Position numbers and translations under genes: made by a program. A DNA stretch of 64,000 bases, from the NCBI GenBank assembly GCA_003243445.1, contig QFQQ01000013.1:50559-114558 (forward strand), read 5' to 3'. The stretch comes from Citrobacter freundii (GTDB taxonomy: Bacteria > Bacteroidota > Bacteroidia > Chitinophagales > Chitinophagaceae). Positions 1 through 9,006 of the stretch are shown here, one piece after another (the stretch's first letter is position 1; each line of letters starts with the position of its first letter). The notes beneath the pieces are model-generated. The model saw nothing but the letters and a program-made list of their open reading frames with translations, made no database searches and had not been told where the DNA came from.

Positions 1-976
1 GGTTTGCGAAGCATTGTTGCGGAAATTTGATATCCATTACACCGGGAGAAGATTCGGTTGCAACGGCTGTTTGCAGCACCTGTTTGGTTGTAAAGTTCAG
101 CAGCTCAGAACGGATAAATCTCGAAGTGGTTCCGGAAGGAATGAACCGGTAAGCTTCTTTTTGTGCAGTCCATACTGTTGCATTGCGGCCAGTGACTGCG
201 ACGGCTTTATCCCGGTCCCAGTTTTGAATGCCAAGGATGGAATTAGGAGCGTTTGTTCCCGGGTTACAAATTTTCTGTGCAATGAATACTTCGATCACCG
301 AAGTACCTTCATTCACTACGATCTGAAATGTTGTTGGATTATTTGCGCTGCAACTAGGGTTATTCCATACGGCCAGGTTATTCCAGCTTGCCACAAAGCG
401 GCGGAAAGGCGCGGCACCTTCTACTCTCCATTCGATCTTTTTCCCTGCAGATGTTACTTCCGGATTCAGATCAATGTAAGCACCCATGATGGAAGCTCTC
501 GGATAATATGACTTTCGCTGTTCAGGTTCTGTGTTCGCGCACTGCATCCCTCTTCCCGCATTAGGGATCGGCATGTCGATCGTATATGCGTTATGACAAC
601 CGGCATTTGATACATCAAAGGTCACCAGTCCGTTCGAACCGATCAGGATCTGGTTATATGGTGTAGTGGCGCCATAAAAACAAATAGGAAAGGGAAGATT
701 GATCACATCAGTGAACATGTCATCCTTATCCAGGTCCAGGCTATTACCCGTTGGCGTAGTAAATGCATAAGGCCTGTAAGGAATGGTTGCAACGGTATAA
801 TCTTCACTTGACTTCAGGTGTGGCACTTTAAAACTCAAGGGAGCACAGTTCTGACCACATGAAAGATTGATCACCGAATCATTGATACCCGTAAAATTCT
901 GCTGGGCATATAAAGACACACCACAAAAAATGCAAAAGCTCCATATCGTCAAGAGCCTGCGAAGAGTGTGTCTCAT
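1..976 (-). CDS. Secreted cell-surface protein, C-terminus beyond window
   Basis: An open frame runs on the minus strand from an ATG at 976 to the window edge without a stop (325 codons), so the gene is cut by position 1. The N-terminus (MRHTLRRLL..., hydrophobic core, ...SLYAQQ) is a clear signal peptide with cleavage near residue 25. The mature part holds the pattern LPFPICFYGA...IGSNGLVTFD, a beta-rich module I associate with large Bacteroidota surface proteins that often end in a gliding-motility/T9SS sorting domain. That C-terminus cannot be seen here. It is followed upstream by a word-repeat intergenic element. Secretion is well supported; the exact function is not known. Confidence 0.8.
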   Translation of the reverse strand, partial: MRHTLRRLLTIWSFCIFCGVSLYAQQNFTGINDSVINLSCGQNCAPLSFKVPHLKSSEDYTVATIPYRPYAFTTPTGNSLDLDKDDMFTDVINLPFPICFYGATTPYNQILIGSNGLVTFDVSNAGCHNAYTIDMPIPNAGRGMQCANTEPEQRKSYYPRASIMGAYIDLNPEVTSAGKKIEWRVEGAAPFRRFVASWNNLAVWNNPSCSANNPTTFQIVVNEGTSVIEVFIAQKICNPGTNAPNSILGIQNWDRDKAVAVTGRNATVWTAQKEAYRFIPSGTTSRFIRSELLNFTTKQVLQTAVATESSPGVMDIKFPQQCFAN

Positions 977-1051
977 AGTTGTTGTTATAGTTTGGAGTTG
1001 ATACGGGAACCGCTCAACAATATAGGCAAATTCCGGGGATGAGGAAGTAAA

Positions 1052-1181
1052 AAGGTTCCGGAAGTTCCAGCGGTTTCAGCGGTTCTTCAAATGAAAGAAT
1101 CTTCATAATAAATCACAGCCTGCGGGTCGCGGCAGCAACTTCTGAAACATCTGGAACCCATGGAACTCCCGGAATGCTTCT
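1052..1181. repeat. Intergenic word-palindrome, GGTTCCAG family
   Basis: The left arm (about 1052-1086) repeats variants of GGTTCCAG / AGTTCCAG / GTTTCAG. The right arm (about 1134-1180) repeats the reverse-complement words (CTTCTGAAAC, TCTGGAACCC, TGGAACTCCC). The centre is GC-rich and includes CGCGGCAGCAAC. The same words and the same centre recur at 11,995-12,150. It lies just downstream of the RelA/SpoT stop codon, so a transcript-end role is possible. Confidence 0.75.
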
Positions 1182-1183
1182 TC

Positions 1184-3430
1184 TCACGAAGCAACATCTT
1201 CCATATCATACCTCTCCACCGACTCAATACCCGGAAGAGATTTCAGCCGCTGCACCAGTTCGTCGAGTTCTTCGCGGTCATGCACGTATACTTTGATGTT
1301 TCCTTCGAACAGGCCTTCTTTTGCATCCACGCTGAGTGCGCTGATATTGATCTTCATTTCTCCGGAGATAAGACTGGTGATCTTATGGATCACACCCACA
1401 TCATCCATACCAACGATCTTGAGGCCGGTGAGGAAAGAGATCTCTTTATTCTTCGCCCACTTTGTTTTCACCACGCGGTGCCCGTAATTGGCGAGCAGTT
1501 TTGCTGCATTCGGGCAATTGGTGCGGTGGATGGTAAGACCTTTACCGGTTGTTACAAATCCGAATACATCATCACCCGGGATCGGCTTGCAGCAGTTTGC
1601 CAGGTTATACACGATCCTGTCGCTGCTCTCACCAAAGATGATCAGCTCCGCATCTTTTTTTGCATGGCCGTGCTGCGGAGAAAATTCCTGTTTGAATTCC
1701 TGGACGGTTTTCACCGGCCTTGGCGGATCAAGCTTGTCACCGATCACATTGAAATCCTTCAGATCTTTCAGATCGATATTTTTTACAGAAACCTGGTAAA
1801 AAAGATCCAGCTGGGAAGGAAGCTTATAATGATGAACAAGCTCTTCAATATTTTCTTTGCTGAATGAAGCGCCCATACCTTCCAGCTTGCGCTGTACTGT
1901 GTACTTTCCTTCATCAGCGATCGCTCTTTTCTCTTCTTTTAATGCATCCTTGATCCGGCCGCGGGCCTTGGCGGTTACCACAAATCCGAGCCAGTCTTCC
2001 GATGGCTTTTGTTTGTTGCTGGTGATGATCTCCACCTGATCACCGCTGCGGAGTTTATGACTGATCGGAACGAGTTTGTGGTTCACTTTTGCACCGATGG
2101 TTTTCACACCGATGGCGCTATGGATGGAAAAGGCGAAGTCAAGCGCCGTTGATTCAACGGGCAGCATTTTGACATCCCCTTTTGGTGTGTACACATAGAT
2201 CTCTTCGGCAAGAAAACTTGTTTTGAATTCCTGCAGGAAATCGATGCTGTCCGCCTCCTGGTTGCTGATCACTTCACGGATCTGCTGGAACCATTTATCA
2301 AAGCGGCTTTCATCCGCGGTGCCTTCTTTGTATTTCCAGTGGGCGGCAAGCCCTTTCTCTGCGATCTCGTTCATCCGTTTGGTCCGGATCTGCACTTCCA
2401 CCCATTTACCCTGCGGGCCCATCACTGTGGTGTGAAGCGCTTCGTATCCGTTTGATTTGGGATTGCTCAGCCAGTCGCGCAAACGTTCCGGAGAAGGCGT
2501 ATACTCGTCCGTGATCATGGAATATACTTTCCAGCAATCTTCTTTTTCGCGTTCGGTCGGTGAATCGAGAATAACGCGGATTGCGAACAGATCATATACT
2601 TCTTCAAAGTCCACACCTTTTTTCTTCATCTTGTTGGAGATGGAGTGGATGCTTTTCGGTCTGCCGTAGATCTCGAATTTGAAATTGGCTTTTTCCAGTT
2701 TCTCCTTGATCGGGCGGATGAATTCGTTGATGTATTTGGACCGTTCGCGTTTTGTCTCAGCGAGTTTCTGGGCGATATCTTTATAAGCTTCCGGTTCCAT
2801 GTATTTCATGGCCAGGTCTTCCATTTCGGTCTTTATATTATAAAGACCCATGCGGTGAGCGAGCGGGGCATAAACATACACGGTTTCGGAGGCGATCTTC
2901 AGTTGTTTCTCCCGCTTCATGCTTTCCAGGGTCCGCATGTTATGCAGACGGTCAGCCAGCTTGATCAGGATCACGCGGGGGTCATCCGTAAGGGTGAGCA
3001 GGATCTTTTTGAAGTTTTCCGCTTGTGCGGATGCATTCACGTCGATGACGTTGGAGATCTTGGTCAGACCATCCACGATCCGCGCGATCTCAGCACCGAA
3101 TTCCCGTTCAATATCTTCGAGAGAAATATCTGTATCCTCGACGGTATCATGCAATAAGGCACAGATCGTAGAGCGGACACCGAGGCCGATCTCTTCCACG
3201 CAGATCTTGGCTACTGCCAGCGGGTGGAGGATATAGGGCTCGCCGCTTTTCCGGCGCATGGTCTTATGGGCATCCGCCGCCATTTCAAAGGCATTGCGGA
3301 GCAGATCCTTGTCTCCGGGTTTTATTTTAGCTTTCAAAGACCGCAAAAGTGAACGATACTCCCTGAGAATCAATTTCCTCTCCTGCTCTTCATTCAGATT
3401 ATACCTGGGCGTTTGCGCGATTGTTTCCAT
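1184..3430 (-). CDS. Bifunctional (p)ppGpp synthetase/hydrolase, RelA/SpoT family
   Basis: This enzyme makes and degrades the stringent-response alarmone (p)ppGpp in the cytoplasm. Counted from the ATG at 3430 (748 residues), the HD hydrolase domain shows HDTVED near residue 94, so hydrolase activity is likely retained. The synthetase domain follows (YGRPKSIHSI near 255, FAIRVILD near 285), then a TGS domain (IYVYTPKGDVKMLP near 410) and a C-terminal ACT domain. The length fits the Rel/Spo family. An in-frame ATG at 3481 would add 17 residues, but homologues usually start close to the METIAQTPRYN segment, so I prefer 3430. Bacteroidota usually carry a single long RSH protein of this type; whether it is named rel or spoT is a matter of convention. 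Confidence 0.95.
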   Translation of the reverse strand: METIAQTPRYNLNEEQERKLILREYRSLLRSLKAKIKPGDKDLLRNAFEMAADAHKTMRRKSGEPYILHPLAVAKICVEEIGLGVRSTICALLHDTVEDTDISLEDIEREFGAEIARIVDGLTKISNVIDVNASAQAENFKKILLTLTDDPRVILIKLADRLHNMRTLESMKREKQLKIASETVYVYAPLAHRMGLYNIKTEMEDLAMKYMEPEAYKDIAQKLAETKRERSKYINEFIRPIKEKLEKANFKFEIYGRPKSIHSISNKMKKKGVDFEEVYDLFAIRVILDSPTEREKEDCWKVYSMITDEYTPSPERLRDWLSNPKSNGYEALHTTVMGPQGKWVEVQIRTKRMNEIAEKGLAAHWKYKEGTADESRFDKWFQQIREVISNQEADSIDFLQEFKTSFLAEEIYVYTPKGDVKMLPVESTALDFAFSIHSAIGVKTIGAKVNHKLVPISHKLRSGDQVEIITSNKQKPSEDWLGFVVTAKARGRIKDALKEEKRAIADEGKYTVQRKLEGMGASFSKENIEELVHHYKLPSQLDLFYQVSVKNIDLKDLKDFNVIGDKLDPPRPVKTVQEFKQEFSPQHGHAKKDAELIIFGESSDRIVYNLANCCKPIPGDDVFGFVTTGKGLTIHRTNCPNAAKLLANYGHRVVKTKWAKNKEISFLTGLKIVGMDDVGVIHKITSLISGEMKINISALSVDAKEGLFEGNIKVYVHDREELDELVQRLKSLPGIESVERYDMEDVAS

Positions 3431-3510
3431 CAATAGAGTTGTGCCTACGAATTTACGGAAAAAGTGGCCTTTTTCTTTCATTGAAAAGGACTACATTTGC
3501 AGCCCGTTTT

Positions 3511-3665
3511 CCCGGGTCTGTGTCGTTTAAATCTGTTTAAGTCAGATTACAGGCGCCCGGGATGACACTGTTCCGGGTCTGCGTCGTTTGGATTTGTTAA
3601 AGTTTAAACAAGACGCCAGGGATGACAGGGCAGTTTACCCCGGACATTGATCGGGGGATGACAAG
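3511..3665. repeat. Tandem 61-bp intergenic repeat
   Basis: CCGGGTCTGYGTCGTTT occurs at 3512 and again at 3573, a 61-bp spacing, and each copy ends with GGGATGACA. A third partial ending (GGGGGATGACA) lies near 3653. The copies differ by several substitutions. The array sits between the RelA/SpoT 5' end and tRNA-Leu. I see no coding potential in it. Confidence 0.7.
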
Positions 3666-3683
3666 ATGTTAATATAACTACTA

Positions 3684-3765
3684 CCGGATGTGGTGAAATT
3701 GGTAGACACGCCAGACTTAGGATCTGGTGCCGCGAGGCATGGGGGTTCGAGTCCCTCCATCCGGA
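3684..3765 (+). tRNA. tRNA-Leu (anticodon TAG)
   Basis: The acceptor stem CCGGATG (3684-3690) pairs with CATCCGG (3758-3764). The anticodon stem CCAGA/TCTGG encloses loop CTTAGGA, giving anticodon TAG at 3718-3720. A class II variable arm (TGCC-GCGA-GGCA) is present, as expected for leucine, and the T arm GGGGG-TTCGAGT-CCCTC is intact. The discriminator is A3765. The 3' CCA is not encoded (CAC follows), which is normal in this phylum. Confidence 0.95.
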
Positions 3766-3773
3766 CACACAAA

Positions 3774-3872
3774 GTTCAAAGGTTTAAAAGTTTAAGAGTT
3801 TAAAGGTTTAGGAGCTTAACTTTTAAACATTAAACATTTAAACCTTTGAACTTTTAAACTTTTAAACATAGA
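3774..3872. repeat. Intergenic word-palindrome, AGTTTAAA family
   Basis: Left-arm words AAGTTCAAAGG, TTTAAAAGTTTAAG and AGTTTAAAGG are answered by right-arm words TTAAACATTTAAACC, TTTGAACTTTT and AAACTTTTAAAC. The core is AGGAGCTTAAC. The same family recurs at 19,199-19,312. It lies between tRNA-Leu and the trigger-factor start codon and so would form part of the trigger-factor leader if transcribed from upstream. Confidence 0.7.
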
Positions 3873-3874
3873 AC

Positions 3875-5272
3875 ATGGCTACAGTTACCAAAGAAAATAT
3901 CGGCTTACTCCACGAGAAGCTGACCGTGAAGCTGGACAAGCAGGACTACCTGCCTTCTTTTGAAAAAGCCCTTAAAGATTATAGCAAAAAAGCAAACATG
4001 CCTGGCTTCCGCAAGGGAATGGTGCCGGCCGGACTGATCAAAAAAATGTACGGTCCTTCTTTGTTCACCGACGAAGTATTGCGCTCTGTTGACCGTGAAC
4101 TGATCGGTTACCTGCAGAATGATAAGGTTGACATTTTTGCACAACCGCTTCCATTGGAAGCCGATTTCAATCAACTGGATGTAAACAATCCTGCTGATTA
4201 TACTTTCCATTTCGAGATAGGCATGAAGCCTGACTTCAACATGCCCGACCTCGGAGCTGTAAAGATCGATCGTTATGTAGTAAACGTTACTGACGAAATG
4301 ATCAACAGCGAACTGGAGCGACTGCAGAACCGCTATGGCAATATGCAGGATCAAACTTCTGTTACTACTGAAGAGAACGTACTCAACGTTGTATTCTCTG
4401 AAGTAAACGAAAGCGCCGGGGAGATCGAAGGTGGTATCACTAAAGACAATTCCATCCTGGTTAAATATTTCAAAGCTGATTTCCGTCCAAACCTGATGGG
4501 CAAGACAGTGAATGACTATGTGGTGGTTGAACTGAAAAAAGCGTTTGATGATAAAGAACTCGAATTTATCATGAGCGATCTCGGCCTGGATAAAAATGAT
4601 CCGGCTGCAGCAGAAAAACACTTCAAGATCGTGATCACCAAGATCGGTCTGCTGGAGAAAAAAGAACTGAATGAAGAATTCTTCAGCCAGCTTTATCCGG
4701 GCGGAGAAGTGAAAACTGAAGCAGACTTCCGCAATAAGATCAAAGAAGAAATTGCGGCATACTGGAACAGCCAGGCTAGAAATCAGATCCATGATCAACT
4801 CTTCCATCAGCTGACCGATCATACGTCGATCCAGTTCCCTGAAACATTCCTGAAAAAATGGATCAAGACACAGGGCACAGAAGACGGCCAGCAAGCCCCA
4901 AAATCAGATGAGCAGGTTGAGAAGGAATTCCCATCTTTCCTGAATCAACTGAAATGGACACTGATCACTGATAAGATCGTTTCAGAAAACGCTATCCAGG
5001 TCAGCCCTGATGAGATCCGTGAGTTTGCAAAACAACAACTGATGGGTTATATGGGGGGTATGGGTGCCGGTGTTGGCGATCAGCCATGGGTAGCTGACTA
5101 CATCGAAAAAATGATGAAAGACAGAAAATATGTAGAGGACGCTTACAACCGTATTCAAACGCAAAAAGTGTTTGAATGGGCAGAAACAAAGATCAACCCT
5201 ACAGACAAACCTATCAGCGCAGAAGACTTTACGAAAATGGTGGAAGATCATCAGCATCATCACCATCATTGA
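3875..5272 (+). CDS. tig: Trigger factor, ribosome-associated chaperone and peptidyl-prolyl isomerase
   Basis: The protein (465 residues) binds the ribosome near the exit tunnel and folds nascent chains. The N-terminal ribosome-binding domain carries the signature PGFRKGMVPAGLIKKMYG near residues 38-55, close to the family GFRxGxxP motif. A central isomerase-like region and a long helical C-terminal chaperone region follow. The length is typical. The ATG at 3875 directly follows the word-repeat element. The last eight residues are HHQHHHHH before the stop, a natural histidine tail that could bind Ni or Zn. A strong hairpin terminator follows at 5305-5353. Sequence divergence from E. coli Tig is high, as usual in Bacteroidota, but the identity is secure. 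Confidence 0.92.
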   Translation: MATVTKENIGLLHEKLTVKLDKQDYLPSFEKALKDYSKKANMPGFRKGMVPAGLIKKMYGPSLFTDEVLRSVDRELIGYLQNDKVDIFAQPLPLEADFNQLDVNNPADYTFHFEIGMKPDFNMPDLGAVKIDRYVVNVTDEMINSELERLQNRYGNMQDQTSVTTEENVLNVVFSEVNESAGEIEGGITKDNSILVKYFKADFRPNLMGKTVNDYVVVELKKAFDDKELEFIMSDLGLDKNDPAAAEKHFKIVITKIGLLEKKELNEEFFSQLYPGGEVKTEADFRNKIKEEIAAYWNSQARNQIHDQLFHQLTDHTSIQFPETFLKKWIKTQGTEDGQQAPKSDEQVEKEFPSFLNQLKWTLITDKIVSENAIQVSPDEIREFAKQQLMGYMGGMGAGVGDQPWVADYIEKMMKDRKYVEDAYNRIQTQKVFEWAETKINPTDKPISAEDFTKMVEDHQHHHHH

Positions 5273-5426
5273 GAAGTAAAAATTCAAAAGTAAAAAGTAA
5301 AAAAAACCTCTCAGATAAAGTTGCTAACACAACGAACATCTGAGAGGTTTTTTATTGAGTATTTAAAAAAATTACTTTTTACTTTTTACTTTTTACTTTT
5401 TACTTTTTACTTTTTACTTACTTTTT
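5273..5426. repeat. Intergenic word-palindrome, AAAAGTAAAAAGT family, around a terminator
   Basis: The left arm (5273-5300) reads AAGTAAAAATTCAAAAGTAA and similar. The right arm (about 5372-5420) is a near-perfect tandem of the 7-mer ACTTTTT (about seven copies), its reverse complement. The terminator hairpin at 5305-5353 sits between the arms. The same words recur at 11,218-11,314 and 21,518-21,620. Confidence 0.8.
5305..5353. terminator. Bidirectional intrinsic terminator between tig and the VWA gene
   Basis: AACCTCTCAGAT (5305-5316) pairs perfectly with ATCTGAGAGGTT (5338-5349). A run of T follows on the plus strand and a run of A precedes it, giving T on the minus strand. It can end both converging transcripts. 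Confidence 0.85.
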
Positions 5427-7182
5427 AATCAGCACTTTTCTTTCTCTTCTTCGAATACAACACCTTCGCCTGTTGCACAAGATTTACAAATTCCCGCTGA
5501 TTTACATCTGCCATGTTTGCACAGCTTGTGGCTAAAGTAATAAGTTCGTTCCAGTTAAGCGCTTTTGCCACAGAGGATGCGCGGAGCATTGATCCGAACA
5601 TGGCTACTGCTGCGGAGAAGCGGTAACACTGATCAACTTTATCAAAAGGTTCGAAGTTGTAGTAGCTGTTATAGACAAAATCCTTTGCCACCGAATCATG
5701 TGGTAAGGAATACCGCAGCTTTAATTGTGCCATGCGTTCGATCATCACTGTGTCTGTACGTGTTGCAGGTTCTATCTCAAATACGCCCATCATCGAATAA
5801 CCGGAGCCAATCTCACCTCCTTCAATCACGGCAAGTGTATCGCTTAAAGCGCCTGCTTTATTATCGAACCCGATCAGTTTGTACTGTTTTACATAGTTAG
5901 GGTTGAATTCGATATTCAGGTACGCATCATCTGCTACCGAATACAATGTTTGCGTAAACTCTTTCAGCAATACTTTTTCTGCTTCATTGAAATTATCGAG
6001 ATAGGCAAAGTTGCCATTGCCTTTCCGGGCAAGAGTTTGAATTTTTGAATCTTTATAGTTCCCCATGCCTACACCAAGACAGGTAAGGTAGATACCTGAT
6101 TGCCGTTGCTCTGCAATCAGCGTATCAAGATCATTTTCCGAACGGAGGCCTACATTGAAATCACCGTCAGTTGCAAGTATTACCCGGTTATTTCCATTGA
6201 CCATGAAATGCTGACGAGCTACGTTATACGCCAGTTTGATCCCGGATTCACCGGGTGTAGTGCCGCCGGGTTCCAGTTCATCGATAGCTTTTAATATTTT
6301 TTCTTTATCTGCTCCACTGGTTGCATTGAGCATAATACCCGTAATACCGCCGTATACAACGATCGATACAGAGTCTTTTTCACGGAGGTTATTGACAAGC
6401 ATCCGGAAGGCCGACTTCAGCAAAGGCAATCTGTTCGTCATATCCATTGAACCGGATACATCGATCAGGAATACAAGGTTGCTTGGCGGCAATTTCTCAA
6501 GGTCAAGCTTGCGGGAAGAAAGATTGATATAGTAAAGCTGGTTCGCAGGATTCCACGGGCAGTTCGTTACTTTGGTCTGAACAGAAAACAGATCTTTATT
6601 CCTTGGCTCGCTATAATTAAGATTGAAATAATTCAGCATTTCCTCTATTCTCACCGCATCCGGCGGCACGATCGAGTTGAGCGTGATAAACCGGCGGATA
6701 TTGGAGTAAGAAGCCCTGTCCACATTCAGCGACACCCCTGTGGACGGATATTGCCTTGCATTTACAAAATGGTTCTCAACGATGCTTACATACGTTTCAT
6801 CACCTGCAAACCACTTGCGGTGATCTTCTTTGAACATGCCCTTTGTAAGGGAAAGCAGCTTATATGGTCTGGCCGAATTGGCCGCCGCGGGGGCTGATTT
6901 AAGCTTTACAGAAAGGAATTTTTCAGCGTTTGCTGCAACTCTTTCGGTCCGGTAGCCTGTTAATGCAAATTGAAAACTATCGATCAGCTGATTGGTAGTG
7001 ATCCCGAACGTGCCGGCTGAACCGCTCTTGAACAGGTAGCCCGTCCGGAGGCTGGTGATCACAACATTCTGCAATAAATTCCCTGATTCGTCTTTGACTT
7101 CGCCGCGAAGATAATATTGGCCGAAGGCAGATGAACCGAGACTCCAGATGAGAAAAATAAATATGGAAGCAGTGGCTTTCAA
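5425..7182 (-). CDS. Secreted von Willebrand factor A protein (YfbK-like)
   Basis: An exported protein with a predicted metal-dependent adhesion domain. A CarboxypepD_reg-like beta domain comes first (LRGEVKDESGNLLQNVVI), then the N-terminal part typical of YfbK-type proteins (STGVSLNVDRASYSNIRRF). The VWA domain carries an intact MIDAS motif DVSGSMD and a later ATDGDFNVG segment. A C-terminal region typical of the family follows. I chose the TTG at 7182 because it gives MKATASIFIFLIWSLGSSAFGQ-type signal peptide directly at the start. The ATG at 7260 would add 26 residues encoded inside the GCGAAT word repeat. The substrate or ligand is unknown. Confidence 0.85.
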   Translation of the reverse strand: MKATASIFIFLIWSLGSSAFGQYYLRGEVKDESGNLLQNVVITSLRTGYLFKSGSAGTFGITTNQLIDSFQFALTGYRTERVAANAEKFLSVKLKSAPAAANSARPYKLLSLTKGMFKEDHRKWFAGDETYVSIVENHFVNARQYPSTGVSLNVDRASYSNIRRFITLNSIVPPDAVRIEEMLNYFNLNYSEPRNKDLFSVQTKVTNCPWNPANQLYYINLSSRKLDLEKLPPSNLVFLIDVSGSMDMTNRLPLLKSAFRMLVNNLREKDSVSIVVYGGITGIMLNATSGADKEKILKAIDELEPGGTTPGESGIKLAYNVARQHFMVNGNNRVILATDGDFNVGLRSENDLDTLIAEQRQSGIYLTCLGVGMGNYKDSKIQTLARKGNGNFAYLDNFNEAEKVLLKEFTQTLYSVADDAYLNIEFNPNYVKQYKLIGFDNKAGALSDTLAVIEGGEIGSGYSMMGVFEIEPATRTDTVMIERMAQLKLRYSLPHDSVAKDFVYNSYYNFEPFDKVDQCYRFSAAVAMFGSMLRASSVAKALNWNELITLATSCANMADVNQREFVNLVQQAKVLYSKKRKKSAD

Positions 7183-7205
7183 TGGGATATAATAACGCCT
7201 AAAAC

Positions 7206-7426
7206 TATATAAAAAAAACGGAATCGCGAATAGAGCGCGAATGGCCGCGAATGTTCGCAAATGGTGAACTACTGTTTACAACGGATCATTAACGGAAAAA
7301 ACGAGGTCTTATTATATGAAAATCAAAGAGAAAGCCACTGTATCAACCACTCATTCGGCCTCTCCCGGACCTGCAGGGCGCTATTCGCGTTCATTCGCGC
7401 ACATTCGTGTATCATTCGCGTAGTTG
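7206..7426. repeat. Intergenic word-palindrome, GCGAAT family
   Basis: The left arm (7210-7255) repeats CGCGAATAGAG, CGCGAATGGC, CGCGAATGTT and CGCAAATGG. The right arm (7378-7424) repeats ATTCGCGTTC, ATTCGCGCAC, ATTCGTGTATC and ATTCGCGTAG. About 120 bases separate the arms. The element fills the gap between hpt and the VWA gene and reaches into the possible 5' end of the latter. Confidence 0.8.
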
Positions 7427-7948
7427 ATAGATCTCTTTAAGGTTCCTTCCAAGTCCATCATAATCGAGCCCATAACCCACTACAAATTTATTGGGGATCT
7501 CGAAGCCGACATAGCTGAGGGCAAGTGCGTATTCAGTCGCATCGGGCTTATGGAGCAGGGTGGCAATTCTCAGCGATTTGGGTTGCTGATGTTCCAGGCG
7601 GGGAAGGAAATGATGCAGGGTTTTACCGGTATCAACGATATCTTCGACGATCACCACGTCTTTGCCAAAAAGGTCTTCGTCGAGGCCGATCGTGGTCAGT
7701 ACATTACCCGTAGATTGTGTGCCTTTATAGGAAGCAAGTTTGATAAAACAGATATCCGCATCCACCGTCAGATGTTTGAAGAGGTCGGAAGCAAACATGA
7801 ATGAACCATTGAGGATCGCCACGAAATAAGGCCGCTTCCCTTCATAGTCAGCATTGATCTTTACGGCCAGTTCCTTCACGCGTTGCTGTATCGTATCTTC
7901 AGACAGATACGGCTCAAAAGATTTGTCTTTTACTTTGATCAGCGCCAT
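7412..7948 (-). CDS. hpt: Hypoxanthine phosphoribosyltransferase
   Basis: This cytoplasmic purine-salvage enzyme converts hypoxanthine (and usually guanine) plus PRPP to IMP or GMP. The 178-residue length fits. The PRPP-binding loop VVIVEDIVDTGKT lies near residues 97-109, and AILNGSFMFASDL near 44-56 matches the family PPi-loop region. The C-terminal FVVGYGLDYDGLGRNL is the nucleobase-binding segment. It is the last gene of a minus-strand run and starts 21 bases after the glucosaminidase gene. Its last codons overlap the right arm of the GCGAAT word repeat. Confidence 0.95.
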   Translation of the reverse strand: MALIKVKDKSFEPYLSEDTIQQRVKELAVKINADYEGKRPYFVAILNGSFMFASDLFKHLTVDADICFIKLASYKGTQSTGNVLTTIGLDEDLFGKDVVIVEDIVDTGKTLHHFLPRLEHQQPKSLRIATLLHKPDATEYALALSYVGFEIPNKFVVGYGLDYDGLGRNLKEIYQLRE

Positions 7949-7969
7949 GGATAAACAGTTTCGTTATTA

Positions 7970-8992
7970 TTAGTTTCCCTTTGCCAGTCTTGGAACGGCA
8001 GGCGCCGCACCACGCAGATATAATTTTTCACCAACAGCCGGGCGCATATGCGCTTTCAGCTGGTTGTATTCCAGCAGGGATTCAAGGCGGATCGCTTCTG
8101 TCTGCGAAATATCACGCAATGTTTCCCCTGCATGAACAATATGATATTCGTTGTGTCCTTTTGTTTTCTTACGTTGAAGATATACCAGTTGATCATCCGG
8201 CAGATTCTCCACCTGCTCCATTTCGTTATACTCAAACAATTTGTTCAATGGCACATCGTATTGCTGTGCAATCACCAGCACAGGTGTTCCTTTTTTACCA
8301 AAGATCACTTTTGTTTCATTGATCTTGAACTCACCTGAAGGGAAGTTCGACGCTTTTGATGGTGTTGCATCTTCCTGTGATTGTTCTGCTGGTCCGTTCG
8401 ATGATGTTTGTGCAGCGGATGAGTCGGCCGTTGAATGCGTGGTAGCTGCGACATTATTTTCACGTTCTTTTTTACCAAGTGCGATCAGGCTGTAATCCTG
8501 CAGGTTATAATCTTCTATCAGGCGGATGATGATCTGCGGATATTTTGGATTGGTGGCATAACCTGCCTTTTTTAAGCCATTCGCCCAACCCGAATAATCC
8601 AGCGGATCAAGCGCAAACAGGCCTGCATATCGCTGATTATTCTTTAAGAAGTTGGAATGATCCCTGTAAGAATCTTCCGCGGAAGGATATTTGCGGAAAC
8701 ATTCACCACGTGCGTCATCATCGTGAGATACCGACTCACCTGTCCAGTTGGACTTACATTTGATCCCAAAATGATTATTTGATTTCTGTACCAACACGCT
8801 TGTACCGGCCATGGTTTCATGAATGCCCTGCGCAAGTTTGATGGAAGCCGGCACACCTGTTCTTTGCATTTCTTCTATGGCCAGTTCCTTATATTTTTCA
8901 ATGTACTCGTTAATGATCGCTGCATCCTGTGCTTTTACAACAGCACCTGTAAAAAATAATACAACAATTAAAACAGCACGTAATTTTTTCAT
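7970..8992 (-). CDS. Secreted glucosaminidase (GH73-like) with LysM domain
   Basis: A peptidoglycan hydrolase that should cleave the glycan backbone in the cell envelope. Counting from the ATG at 8992 (340 residues), an N-terminal signal peptide (KKLRAVLIVVLFF...VVKAQ) is followed by a glucosaminidase domain containing KLAQGIHETMAGTS with the likely catalytic Glu, and NNHFGIKC. A low-complexity Ser/Ala/Gln linker comes next, then a LysM-type region and a C-terminal LysM (EYHIVHAGETLRDIS). An upstream TTG at 9010 overlaps the methyltransferase stop and is less likely as a start. The gene appears translationally close-coupled with its neighbours. Confidence 0.9.
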   Translation of the reverse strand: MKKLRAVLIVVLFFTGAVVKAQDAAIINEYIEKYKELAIEEMQRTGVPASIKLAQGIHETMAGTSVLVQKSNNHFGIKCKSNWTGESVSHDDDARGECFRKYPSAEDSYRDHSNFLKNNQRYAGLFALDPLDYSGWANGLKKAGYATNPKYPQIIIRLIEDYNLQDYSLIALGKKERENNVAATTHSTADSSAAQTSSNGPAEQSQEDATPSKASNFPSGEFKINETKVIFGKKGTPVLVIAQQYDVPLNKLFEYNEMEQVENLPDDQLVYLQRKKTKGHNEYHIVHAGETLRDISQTEAIRLESLLEYNQLKAHMRPAVGEKLYLRGAAPAVPRLAKGN

Positions 8993-9006
8993 GAATTGAT
9001 GTTTTG

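Noticed and set aside
3905..4894. A 329-codon open frame on the minus strand inside the trigger-factor gene
   Set aside because: It is antisense to a strongly conserved gene, is rich in His and Phe from reversed Glu/Lys codons and matches no family.
5239..5272. The poly-His end of trigger factor as an engineered tag or vector sequence
   Set aside because: The surrounding DNA is continuous chromosome with a natural terminator, the codons are mixed and a Gln interrupts the run.
5372..5420. Tandem 7-mer array that might be taken for a CRISPR
   Set aside because: The unit is too short, has no spacers and is the arm of a word-palindrome; no cas genes are present.
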